Source: Symbiodinium natans
Lineage: Eukaryota; Sar; Dinophyceae; Suessiales; Symbiodiniaceae
Assembly: GCA_905221605.1 (NCBI GenBank)
Contig: CAJNDS010002486.1
Location: 64,001-124,000, forward strand
Direction of reading: 5' to 3'
DNA length: 60,000 bases
Each line of letters starts with the position of its first letter. Positions within the stretch are counted from its first letter, which is position 1. Position numbers and translations under genes: made by a program. The notes below the pieces were generated by a model that was given only the letters and a program-made list of their open reading frames with translations, searched no databases and was not told the origin of the DNA. Shown here piece after piece: positions 19,627 to 27,261 of the stretch.

Positions 19627-20268
19627 TTAATTAAATTGTTGCATAAACTCATCGGTTGTTATAGGTAAATTACCTGGTTTATTATGAATGTTGCCTATGT
19701 CTTGATATGAATGATTTTGTAAAGGGTCTAACGTTCCCTTATTTAATGTTGTGCTTCCTTTATCAAACATACTAACAACGTCTCCAGCCTTTCTTATTCT
19801 TAAATTAGTTCCTGTATCTTCTGGCCTTTGACTTGAAACAAAAGGAGAACCATAACTGCGACTTCTGAAAATATTACCATAATCATTATTAATTTGTTGT
19901 CCCACCGCTGAACCTAAACTATGACTAATTATATCAGTAATTCCTGTAAGTTTTTTTCCGTCAACCTCTATAGTTCCGTCTTTAATAAATTTATCAACGT
20001 CCTTATATCTTTTTGTTTGTTGTGTCTGATATAAAGGTAATTTTAGATCATCATATACATCTCTACCGCTTTTAGTTCCAGCTATGTATAAAATAGAACC
20101 ATTTTGATAAATACCTTCGGGATTTTCATAAGCAAGTCTTAATCCTTGCGTATCGGTTAAAAACGTTTCAGTACCTGCTAACTCTTCCTTAACATAATCA
20201 CTTATCTTGTTTCTTGTGTTAGGTGCTTCGTACGGTATTCCTTCATTTCTTCGTTTATGTTTGTGCAT
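19627..20268 (-). CDS. Lipase-like alpha/beta hydrolase
   Basis: The 213-residue product carries the nucleophile elbow ISHSLGSAVG at about residues 109-118, a variant of the GHSLG motif of class 3 lipases in which the first Gly is Ser. Candidate partners are the Asp in KAGDVVSMFD and the His in QNHSYQDI. Upstream, LYIAGTKSGRDVYDDL recalls the oxyanion-side strand of this family. Lipase-like genes are known in some virophages and Polinton-like viruses, where a role in membrane penetration has been suggested. No signal peptide is visible. It diverges from the minor capsid gene, only 40 bases away. Confidence 0.75.
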   Translation of the reverse strand: MHKHKRRNEGIPYEAPNTRNKISDYVKEELAGTETFLTDTQGLRLAYENPEGIYQNGSILYIAGTKSGRDVYDDLKLPLYQTQQTKRYKDVDKFIKDGTIEVDGKKLTGITDIISHSLGSAVGQQINNDYGNIFRSRSYGSPFVSSQRPEDTGTNLRIRKAGDVVSMFDKGSTTLNKGTLDPLQNHSYQDIGNIHNKPGNLPITTDEFMQQFN

Positions 20269-20308
20269 TATAAATTAAATTATAAAATAAATTCTCATCT
20301 TTTTTATA

Positions 20309-21144
20309 ATGCTTAAGTTTAAGAAAGTATATATTGACAGTTCATATAAAGTTAGTGGCACTCCATCTGAATTTACAATTGACTTACCTGAAACTGTTCA
20401 GTTAGAGGATAATATGCTATGTCAAATACACGAGGTAAGCATTCCTCATTCTTGGTACTCAATAAACAACACAAACAATAATATTATTGGAGACATCAAG
20501 TTATTCCACCAGGTGTAATAGCAGGTATTACTTATCGTAAAGTAACCATCCCTGAAGGTAACTATACAGCAGTTGATTTAGCACAAACAATACAAATAGC
20601 AATCAATTTATTGGTTGATACAGGGGACAGACCTAATACATATTCTTTAAGTTACAACACATCAACTAATAAGTTTACAATCAGTTCTAATTACTCAACT
20701 GTTATTTTTGTTCTTCTGACTGATGGAGAAGTAGCTCCGTTAGCAGGTTCATTTTCAGACCCTGTTGATGTTAATAATTTAAGTTCAATGAACAGAGTAA
20801 TCGGTAACACAACACCAGCAACTGACGCTTTTACTAATGTAGCACCTTATACAACTAATTTTGTAGATTTAGTGCCCTTCAAGAGTTTGTATTTACATTG
20901 TAATGAAATAAGCAACTACAACCAATTAACAGTAGCGGGTAATTCATCAATAGTAAAGAAAGTAAATGTAACAGTTCCCTATCTCGGGGTAATTAATGAT
21001 AATGAGTTAAGCAGTGTTGATTATATTGATGTGAGTGGAAAAATGCTACGTCGGTTGAATTTTAGACTTACTAATAATTTGAATCAGGTAGTGAATTTAA
21101 ACGATGTTGACATCTCCTTCACTTTAACATTTTTTAGAGGATAA
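20309..21144 (+). pseudogene. Minor capsid (penton-like) protein gene with a one-base frameshift
   Basis: The first frame (20309-20518) encodes the N-terminus: FKKVYIDSSYKVSGTPSEF, then CQIHEVSIPHSWYSIN. This pattern is common to single-jelly-roll penton proteins of Polintons, PLVs and virophages. Downstream the coding signal continues in another phase (IPPGVIAGITYRKVTIPEGN) into the frame starting at 20611. The total, 836 bases, is one short of a multiple of three, so a single base is missing, most likely within 20478-20500. The C-terminal SSVDYIDVSGKMLRRLNFRL and LTFFRG also fit the family. The break may be an assembly error or a real inactivation. Confidence 0.85.
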
Positions 21145-21164
21145 TAAATATCTAATTAGAAAAA

Positions 21165-21168
21165 TCTA
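21165..21168 (+). promoter_or_regulatory. Late-class TCTA motif
   Basis: TCTAGACTATATTAATAATG: TCTA is 13 bases before the ATG at 21182. Confidence 0.6.
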
Positions 21169-21181
21169 GACTATATTAATA

Positions 21182-21838
21182 ATGAGTGCTGAAGCAGTTG
21201 AAGAGGTTAAAAATGAAGAAGCGACCGAAACAGTGGAAAATGAAGTTATTGAAACAACCAACGAACAACAACCCACTGAACTAATCAAACAAGAAGAGAC
21301 AATAACACCACCTGTTGAACAAACAACAGAACAAACGCAACCAACACCAAAAGCAAAAGCAAAAGCGAAAGCAAGAACAGTTAAGGTAGTGGAGCTGGTT
21401 GAATGTCAGGCTTGTAATAAAAAGATGTTACCCAAGAGCCTAAGAAACACCCACCCACATTATTGTAAAGGACAACCAACCGAAACATTGCCGGTAAATA
21501 GACAAAAGGCAAGTTATGGGTCAAAAGTTGAACAAAAACTCAGAAAAGAAATAGAGGAAGAGATGAAAGCAAAATATGAAAACAAAGAAAACGATAAAAA
21601 CGCTCAAAATGTTAAACATGAAGTTGTACAATATAGTCAACCTATTGAAGTAAAAACTAAAGCAAAGCCAAGTGGTCGCGAAGCACGCGAGGCGACTGAG
21701 TCGCGTCCAGTTGTGCCAAGTGTGCCAAAACAATTAACAGCAAGAGAATTATTAGAAGCATCCTACAACGAAATAAGAAAAGCAAAGAGAGAGGAACATA
21801 TACAAAAAATAAACAGTTTTAAATCAAAAATGTTTTAA
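21182..21838 (+). CDS. Zinc-finger protein with acidic N-terminus and basic linkers, 218 residues
   Basis: An acidic, Thr/Gln-rich N-terminal third (residues 1-55) leads to a PKAKAKAKAR basic stretch. A zinc motif follows, VECQACNKKMLPKSLRNTHP with a terminal Cys, giving CxxC...H..H..C at about residues 78-100. Similar CxxCxKxMxxKxLxxxH segments are frequent in PLV and giant virus proteins of unknown function. The rest is Lys/Glu coiled coil and a basic tail. Its KAKAK tract matches the C-terminal tail of the fibre protein. A nucleic-acid or assembly role is possible but unproven. Confidence 0.72.
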   Translation: MSAEAVEEVKNEEATETVENEVIETTNEQQPTELIKQEETITPPVEQTTEQTQPTPKAKAKAKARTVKVVELVECQACNKKMLPKSLRNTHPHYCKGQPTETLPVNRQKASYGSKVEQKLRKEIEEEMKAKYENKENDKNAQNVKHEVVQYSQPIEVKTKAKPSGREAREATESRPVVPSVPKQLTARELLEASYNEIRKAKREEHIQKINSFKSKMF

Positions 21839-21853
21839 TATACATATACTTAT

Positions 21854-22207
21854 ATGAAGAGTGATATTGAAAGGGTGGATATAGTAAGAAATGAATTATT
21901 AAAGATGAAAACATTTGACATAGATGAGAAATGTTGCATAATTGAAAGTTATTGTTTTCATTATTTAACAAATGTTAAGGGCTATGATGTCAATGATGAA
22001 CTTATGAAACAGTTAGTCGTTTTGCAAGCATGTATTAGAACTAAAAGACCTGTGGCAAAACAGCTCGCTCCACTAAACGAACTGAAAGAGCATTTAAACA
22101 ATAACCAACATGAGTTTCTTGATGAAGACACTGTAAAAATGTTGTTCAATGAGATTGACAAATATGTTATTGATTTTCCTGAAGAAGCACTTCAGTTCTT
22201 TAAATAA
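21854..22207 (+). CDS. Hypothetical helical protein, 117 residues
   Basis: The frame starts with ATG at 21854, 15 bases after the preceding stop. The product is predicted to be mainly helical, has CCIIESYC near residue 27 and ends FPEEALQFFK. No family is recognised. Co-orientation and tight spacing place it in the rightward structural block. No TCTA is seen upstream; ATATACATATACTTATATG precedes it. Confidence 0.65.
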   Translation: MKSDIERVDIVRNELLKMKTFDIDEKCCIIESYCFHYLTNVKGYDVNDELMKQLVVLQACIRTKRPVAKQLAPLNELKEHLNNNQHEFLDEDTVKMLFNEIDKYVIDFPEEALQFFK

Positions 22208-22238
22208 AGAACGAAATAATTATTAATAATATTTTTTA

Positions 22239-22242
22239 TCTA
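22239..22242 (+). promoter_or_regulatory. Late-class TCTA motif
   Basis: TCTAATATTATTAATAATG: TCTA is 12 bases before the ATG at 22255. Confidence 0.6.
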
Positions 22243-22254
22243 ATATTATTAATA

Positions 22255-22575
22255 ATGAGTATGTTTAAGAGCAAACCAGAGTTCAAAAGAATGCCGCAGG
22301 TTCAACAATACTATGATATAGATGATACAATCGGAGTAGCAAGTAGGAGGAAATATTTAGAAGATTTAAAATTAAGAATAGAGGAAGCAGAAAACAGAGG
22401 TAAAAATGTAAGATTAAGAAATGATTGGGTGCAGCATCAAAAGAAAAGTTTATACCAAGGTGAATTAGATGATATAAACAGACAGTTAGAGCGTCCAATG
22501 ATGCCAGTGAGAACAAAGGAGGAACTAAGGAAGCGTCAAGATGAGCTTAAAACAATCATGAAAGAAATAATTTAA
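22255..22575 (+). CDS. Hypothetical coiled-coil protein, 106 residues
   Basis: After a short basic N-terminus (FKSKPEFKRMPQVQQYYDID) most of the product is an Arg/Lys/Glu-rich helix (RKYLEDLKLRIEEAENRGKN; KEELRKRQDELKTIMKEII). It has no cysteines and no enzyme motif. The gene lies between two other rightward genes with short gaps and has a clear TCTA motif, so expression with the structural genes is likely. Confidence 0.65.
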   Translation: MSMFKSKPEFKRMPQVQQYYDIDDTIGVASRRKYLEDLKLRIEEAENRGKNVRLRNDWVQHQKKSLYQGELDDINRQLERPMMPVRTKEELRKRQDELKTIMKEII

Positions 22576-22576
22576 A

Positions 22577-22580
22577 TCTA
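22577..22580 (+). promoter_or_regulatory. Late-class TCTA motif
   Basis: TCTAACTTTAAATATAATATG: TCTA is 14 bases before the ATG at 22595. Confidence 0.5.
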
Positions 22581-22594
22581 ACTTTAAATATAAT

Positions 22595-23593
22595 ATGATT
22601 CAAACATTAAAATCAGAATTAAAATTAAGACCTACGTATGATGAACTGGTTGGTATGATTGAAAGTCAAGGTGACCCTAACCGCCCATCAATAGAACAAG
22701 TAATTGACAGAAAAGCAACATTATTTAGAAACAATCAGTTCGGAAGTCAATTTGATAATCTTGATTTTTTAGGATTGAAGAAGCAAGAAGAAAACAAAGT
22801 TAAAAACGAATTGAGACAAGCACAGTTGAGACAAACGGCAATTGCTACTGGTGCATCTATGGGAGTTCTAACAAGTGACGTCGGTTCAAGTGGTTTCACT
22901 ACTCCTTTACTGGATACACCGTCAGGAGAAGAATATCTCGGACACTTAGACATAGAACGAATAAAGGCGGAATTATCAGAATTAGAGATAGGACAACAAC
23001 AAGCACGACAAGCAACATCATCAACATCAAGAAATAATTTAGATGAAGCACACAGACAATCCTTACCTACTGGGGTTGATTTAAGTCAACCCGCTAGTAG
23101 CAGTCAACCAGCAACCGTACCAGCACAACAACCAGCAGAGAGTTCAGACGAGGAACTGATACCAGCTGATGATACAAGTGGAGGAACAAGACCTTTTCAA
23201 AGAGCCATTCAATATTGGAACAACGACATTGATGAAATAAGACAAAATCAAAATGTCACCTATGAGGATTTAATGTTTCAACTTCATGCAAGAGGTCAAT
23301 TGTCTGAAGCCATTCAACAAAGAGTAGAAGAAATGCCAGATGACGATACTAGAAAGATATACCTTCTTAGAATTATTGAAAAACTTATAGGTTCTGGCGG
23401 TGAGGATAACGAGTGGCAGATAGCAGTAAATCAGGAATTATTCAAAAAGAGATTAAAAGACTGGCAAGAAATGAGAAAACCGAAACAAGGAGTTGTTAAA
23501 AGTTTTCTATCAAGTGCAGGTTCTGCAGTTGCTGAAGCAGGAAAACAAGCACTTATCGCAGGTGCACAAAATGCGATAATGAGTTTAATATAA
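22595..23593 (+). CDS. Hypothetical virion-associated protein with LKLRPTYDEL N-terminus, 332 residues
   Basis: The N-terminus has LKLRPTYDELVGMI, then RKATLFRNNQFGSQFDNLD. The middle is Ser/Gln/Ala-rich and low in complexity (about residues 130-195). The C-terminal part is helical and ends in an Ala/Gly-rich, weakly hydrophobic segment (SFLSSAGSAVAEAGKQALIA), which might contact membrane. A matching N-terminal motif occurs in the next gene (LRLKPTYEEI). Similar RPTYDEL starts are found in PLV-type proteins of unknown function, so a shared packaging or processing signal is an inference. Confidence 0.68.
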   Translation: MIQTLKSELKLRPTYDELVGMIESQGDPNRPSIEQVIDRKATLFRNNQFGSQFDNLDFLGLKKQEENKVKNELRQAQLRQTAIATGASMGVLTSDVGSSGFTTPLLDTPSGEEYLGHLDIERIKAELSELEIGQQQARQATSSTSRNNLDEAHRQSLPTGVDLSQPASSSQPATVPAQQPAESSDEELIPADDTSGGTRPFQRAIQYWNNDIDEIRQNQNVTYEDLMFQLHARGQLSEAIQQRVEEMPDDDTRKIYLLRIIEKLIGSGGEDNEWQIAVNQELFKKRLKDWQEMRKPKQGVVKSFLSSAGSAVAEAGKQALIAGAQNAIMSLI

Positions 23594-23616
23594 TAATAAT
23601 ATCAGTATAAGTATAC

Positions 23617-24366
23617 ATGTTAAGATTGAAACCCACTTATGAAGAAATAGCAAGGGAAGCAAGAACAAAACGATTAAGAATATTACCAGAAAAGGAAAGA
23701 AGAACACAGCAAGGAATATTATTAGATGATGTTGATTTCAATGATTTTGATTTAGATAATTATGATAAGAAGATGATAATAATGAATGAAAACCCCCAGA
23801 AGGGAACACAAACTGATATGTTCTTTAACTCTTCATCTTCTTCTTCATCTAGTAAAAGCTCCGATAAATCTGAAATGGAACAAATAGAACAGTTGAAGGA
23901 AGAATTAATCAATATATCAAGCAAACCGAGTAGTGAAGCAGAACAAGAAAAAGAACAACCGGAAAAACAGAAGTCATTGTTAAGAAGAATGTTAGATAGT
24001 ATGTTTGACATTGATGGAGGTAGTGTTCCATCTTCTAGAATAAGTAGTGCATCTGAGGATAATCAACCAGTAGAAACAAAGAAAAGCAACACACCACCAG
24101 TATTTAGTTCATCATCATCAGCATCTTCATCGCGCGATTCACGCCCAGTATTATTGCCAGTTGAAACACAACCCACGCCACCAATTAGTTTACACTCATC
24201 ACCACCAATTAGTGTACACTCCTCACCACCAGTGAGTGTACGAAGTTCTCGTTCTAACACAATAGAATATGTACCTAGTGCTAGTTCAAGTTCTAGCAAT
24301 AGGACAGTGCAATATCTAAGTTCAGGGAGTTCCCGACGAACATCACACGTATCAATATCTTCATAA
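23617..24366 (+). CDS. Serine-rich low-complexity protein with LRLKPTYEEI N-terminus, 249 residues
   Basis: The first 20 residues resemble the preceding gene's start, and FNDFDLDNYDKK follows. Long Ser runs occur at about residues 72-80 and in the C-terminal half, where the HSSPPIS/HSSPPVS unit repeats three times. The remainder is polar and probably unstructured. It may be a virion or scaffold component; that is inference from position among capsid genes. The ATG at 23617 follows TATAAGTATAC rather than a TCTA motif. Confidence 0.65.
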   Translation: MLRLKPTYEEIAREARTKRLRILPEKERRTQQGILLDDVDFNDFDLDNYDKKMIIMNENPQKGTQTDMFFNSSSSSSSSKSSDKSEMEQIEQLKEELINISSKPSSEAEQEKEQPEKQKSLLRRMLDSMFDIDGGSVPSSRISSASEDNQPVETKKSNTPPVFSSSSSASSSRDSRPVLLPVETQPTPPISLHSSPPISVHSSPPVSVRSSRSNTIEYVPSASSSSSNRTVQYLSSGSSRRTSHVSISS

Positions 24367-24373
24367 TTAATAA

Positions 24374-24377
24374 TCTA
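24374..24377 (+). promoter_or_regulatory. Late-class TCTA motif
   Basis: TCTAAGTAATAATAATG: TCTA is 10 bases before the ATG at 24388 of the DUF5754-like gene. Confidence 0.5.
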
Positions 24378-24387
24378 AGTAATAATA

Positions 24388-24691
24388 ATGGTAGAAATAG
24401 TAATTAGAAGAAGTAATAATAAAGATAAAAAAATTTGATGTAAGAATAGACAATAGAAAAACTGTATCATTTGGTGCTAAAGACTATGAACATTTTACGG
24501 AAGGGCATCTGGACAATGAACGAAGACAAAGTTATGTAGCCAGACATGGAAGTGGTAATCAAGATTGGAAAGATTATGAAACGGCTGGGTTCTGGTCGTA
24601 TCATCTTCTTTGGAGGAAGCCTACTTATAAAGAAGCGATAAACACTATTGAACGAGAGTTTCCTAAGTTGAGAATAACAATGAATAAATGA
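24388..24691 (+). pseudogene. DUF5754-like small protein, frameshifted at an A7 run
   Basis: Reading from ATG at 24388 the frame hits TGA after AAAAAAATT. One A fewer in the seven-A run (about 24428-24434) would open a frame of about 100 residues ending at the TGA at 24689-24691. The conserved part is plain: VSFGAKDYEHFT, RRQSYVARHG, DWKDYETAGFWSYHLLW and KPTYKEAI. This is the pattern of the DUF5754 family seen in many giant viruses, virophages and PLVs. Its function is unknown. The break is another homopolymer indel, so error or decay remain equally possible. The segment has no intact long frame and is easily missed. Confidence 0.78.
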
Positions 24692-24730
24692 ATATTTACT
24701 TTAAAGATTTTTGGGTTCAAAAAACAAAAA

Positions 24731-24740
24731 TACTTAAAGA
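24731..24740 (+). promoter_or_regulatory. Early-class promoter motif, partial
   Basis: TACTTAAAGA, followed by AATATTCACA instead of the usual CAAAACGCC, lies 32 bases before the likely ATG at 24763. It shares only the first half of the motif. Confidence 0.45.
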
Positions 24741-24762
24741 AATATTCACATTTATAATTAAA

Positions 24763-25119
24763 ATGAGTAGCTATTTTGTTGGTAATGATGGAATACAAAC
24801 TCAAATAAGTTCAGATTTATTTGCTGTTATGTGGAACAGCATAGAAGAAAATGAAGAACAGGAAGTAAAATCACAAAAGGACAAAAAGAAAGAACATAAT
24901 GATAGACTAAATAAACTAAACAGGGAAAACGGTTATTTTAAGCAATATTTCAAAGAAAATGATAAATCTTTTGAGTGTGATAGATGTGGATGTATTATTA
25001 GTAGTTCAACTAACAAGTCAAAGCATATGAAAACAAATAAATGTAAAATGCTATATAAAGAAAGACAAGAAAAAGAGATGGAAGACAAAATAATAAGGAA
25101 AATATTGCATGGTAATTAA
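24763..25119 (+). CDS. C2HC-type zinc-finger protein, 118 residues
   Basis: The open frame extends to 24688, but the ATG at 24763 is preferred because the TACTTAAAGA motif lies inside the longer version. The protein starts MSSYFVGNDG, has a charged coiled coil in the middle (QKDKKKEHNDRLNKLNREN) and a zinc motif near the end: FECDRCGC, then NKSKHMKTNKCKM. A basic helix follows. A DNA- or RNA-binding role is likely by motif; the specific function is unknown. It precedes the integrase gene. Confidence 0.7.
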   Translation: MSSYFVGNDGIQTQISSDLFAVMWNSIEENEEQEVKSQKDKKKEHNDRLNKLNRENGYFKQYFKENDKSFECDRCGCIISSSTNKSKHMKTNKCKMLYKERQEKEMEDKIIRKILHGN

Positions 25120-25140
25120 AACATAATTAATATTAACTTT

Positions 25141-25144
25141 TCTA
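25141..25144 (+). promoter_or_regulatory. Late-class TCTA motif of the integrase gene
   Basis: TCTACTTAATATTAATTATG: TCTA is 13 bases before the integrase ATG at 25158. Confidence 0.6.
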
Positions 25145-25157
25145 CTTAATATTAATT

Positions 25158-26096
25158 ATGAGCAAAGAACAGGATGAAATTCTGGAGAGAATATACTATG
25201 ACCTTGAGCGTGGTTATGGTTCTGTTCGTAGTCTTTATGAAGAAGCAAATAAAGATGGTGCAGGTGTTAGTTTAAACTATGTAAAAGACTGGGTCAAAAA
25301 ACAAACTATAAATCAAAGAAGAAATTATAAAAAGTATAACAGTTATTCAGCACCATATGCTAGGGCAGTTTATCAGTTGGACATCATGGACATGGTAAGC
25401 TTAATGAAGGACACAGACACTTTTAAGGAAGAGTATAAAAGGTATGCTTTGTTGTGTATTGACATATTTAGCAAGAAGATGCACATTGTACCCATGCAAA
25501 ACAGAGACGGTGAAACGGTGTTTGATGCATATATGGAATGCTTTAAAGTTTTAGGATATCCAGAGTCAATTTATACTGATGATGATGGTGCTTTTAATTA
25601 TAGAAAGTTACAAGACTGGTTGACGGGCGAGGGTATAAATCATGTAGTAACTTTGACACATGCTAACGTAGCAGAGAGAGCCATCAGGACGATAAAAAAG
25701 ATGATTGGAGACAGAGCATTAGTGACTAAACGTGCGTGGACAATTTTACTAAAACCAGTGCTTGATAAGTACAATAAAACCATGAAACACTCAACAACTG
25801 AAATGACACCGAACGAGGCACACAAAGATGACAACGCTGTGAATGTTAAGGCTAATTCTATATTGAAAGAAAAATATTTAAGAAAGTATCCGAAAGTTGA
25901 AGTTGGTGATAAGGTTAAAATATTTGTAAAAGGAAAAGGTAACTACACGTCAAGAAAGGAAACGAGAAACCAATGGAGTGAAAGAACTTATGAGGTTAAG
26001 GAGGTAGGAAGAGATGGACAGCTAAACAAGCATTATATTCTAGAGGGATTGAGTAAAAAATATAACAGACATGAAATTTTATTAGTGGATGATTAA
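25158..26096 (+). CDS. int: Retroviral-type (rve) DDE integrase
   Basis: The 312-residue enzyme inserts the element into host DNA, as for Polinton and mavirus integrases. An N-terminal helical region (1-65) has no obvious HHCC zinc pair. The catalytic core begins with YQLDIMDM (first Asp at residue 75), continues with LLCIDIFSKKMHIVPM, then YTDDDGAF (second Asp, about 140) and ANVAERAIRTIKKMI (Glu, about 172). Length and spacing fit the family. The C-terminal VGDKVKIF and the YEVKEV to NRHEILLV segment resemble the SH3/chromo-like DNA-binding end. The frame is intact. Its presence explains the terminal repeats and genomic location. Confidence 0.93.
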   Translation: MSKEQDEILERIYYDLERGYGSVRSLYEEANKDGAGVSLNYVKDWVKKQTINQRRNYKKYNSYSAPYARAVYQLDIMDMVSLMKDTDTFKEEYKRYALLCIDIFSKKMHIVPMQNRDGETVFDAYMECFKVLGYPESIYTDDDGAFNYRKLQDWLTGEGINHVVTLTHANVAERAIRTIKKMIGDRALVTKRAWTILLKPVLDKYNKTMKHSTTEMTPNEAHKDDNAVNVKANSILKEKYLRKYPKVEVGDKVKIFVKGKGNYTSRKETRNQWSERTYEVKEVGRDGQLNKHYILEGLSKKYNRHEILLVDD

Positions 26097-26098
26097 AG

Positions 26099-26120
26099 TA
26101 CTTAAAGACAAAACGCCCTA
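26099..26120 (+). promoter_or_regulatory. Early-class promoter motif
   Basis: TACTTAAAGACAAAACGCCC with TA lies just after the integrase stop and 38 bases before the ATG at 26138. Confidence 0.75.
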
Positions 26121-26137
26121 ATATAGTAAGTGAGATA

Positions 26138-26728
26138 ATGAGCTTATTCAAATTTGATGAGAAGTGTTATTCGTGTGAATGTCACAGAAATAGAAAGGCA
26201 GTTGTTTTAAATATAGTGTTTGATGCCAACGTTGTGAATAACATCGTATCTTGTTTGTGCTGTTATAGCTGTTCCAAAATGAAAAAGTGTGAGTTGGAAT
26301 ATGAAAAGGAAGAATATAAAGCATATAGTAGGGAGGCAAAGTTGTTTCATTTTATATACAATCATCTAGACACCAAATATAACAGACTAAAAACATTGAA
26401 AGATAAGAAAACCTATATGAAAGAATTGATTAGAAAGTCGGAAAGCTGTAAAAAAGGGATGCTTGTAAAGTTTGTTAATGACACTTATTATTTGAAAGGG
26501 TTTGATGAATATAAACAATGGTTTTCTGAAGCATGTCCTTATAAAGGGTATTCTATTTTTGATGAAACTGACCTAGAAGATGAGTTGTTTTATTATAGAA
26601 ATGATGGAATGCCTTTCTATGATGTTTTAAAAAATCTATTCTATCAATACATAAAACATCATGCTATCGGATATAAAGACTACTTTGATTATATTGAAGT
26701 TATACAGTGGGTGCAACATATTTTTTAA
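26138..26728 (+). CDS. Cysteine-rich hypothetical protein, 196 residues
   Basis: The N-terminal 55 residues hold eight cysteines (CYSCEC, CLCCYSC, then a later C), suggesting a zinc-binding module. The remaining part is aromatic and Lys-rich with KGYSIFDETDLEDELFYYRN and a final EVIQWVQHIF. No known family is recognised. The early-class motif upstream suggests expression together with the polymerase, so a regulatory or host-interaction role is plausible but speculative. Confidence 0.68.
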   Translation: MSLFKFDEKCYSCECHRNRKAVVLNIVFDANVVNNIVSCLCCYSCSKMKKCELEYEKEEYKAYSREAKLFHFIYNHLDTKYNRLKTLKDKKTYMKELIRKSESCKKGMLVKFVNDTYYLKGFDEYKQWFSEACPYKGYSIFDETDLEDELFYYRNDGMPFYDVLKNLFYQYIKHHAIGYKDYFDYIEVIQWVQHIF

Positions 26729-26786
26729 GTGAAGCAACCATAATATTATTATTAAATATAATATAATGGTTGAATGATCCTAAAAG

Positions 26787-26808
26787 TACTTAAAGACAAA
26801 ACGCCTTA
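26787..26808 (+). promoter_or_regulatory. Early-class promoter motif
   Basis: TACTTAAAGACAAAACGCCT with TA lies 38 bases before the ATG measured from its first base; it is almost identical to the motif at 26099. Confidence 0.75.
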
Positions 26809-26824
26809 GCATATTAAGTGAAAT

Positions 26825-27202
26825 ATGGATTATTTAAATCTGAACTCATATAAGGTCCAAATGAAGTATATCAAGAAGATATATGAAAGTAAATTAAATG
26901 AAGTAGATTATTCAAATAAAATTAAGGAGTTATGTAAGTTGCTTAAAGTTTATGAAAGTGTCTTTGACGAAGAAGATGTCCTGAATGTTAGGCGTGATAT
27001 ATCTATTTTAGAAGGTAAGATTGAGGAAGATAAACAATTTATTAAAAAATATTCAGAACTGATTGAGAATATTGAAATACTATGTCAGAATGGAGGAGAC
27101 AAGGAAGCTAAATATCTAGATAAAAAACCTAAACATGCTGTCAAATGGATTAATATTAGTATTCAACAAATAGAAGAAGATTACAATGATTTGTTAAAAT
27201 AA
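26825..27202 (+). CDS. Hypothetical coiled-coil protein, 125 residues
   Basis: The product is almost wholly Lys/Glu/Ile-rich helix (EDVLNVRRDISILEGKIEED) with one CQNGG turn. It is the last gene before the right terminal repeat. No family is recognised. The strong early-class motif 17 bases upstream of the ATG argues that this is a real expressed gene. Confidence 0.65.
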   Translation: MDYLNLNSYKVQMKYIKKIYESKLNEVDYSNKIKELCKLLKVYESVFDEEDVLNVRRDISILEGKIEEDKQFIKKYSELIENIEILCQNGGDKEAKYLDKKPKHAVKWINISIQQIEEDYNDLLK

Positions 27203-27261
27203 CAATGGCAACTATAATATAATATTATGTTAAATTATATTATATTATCGATGAACAACAA

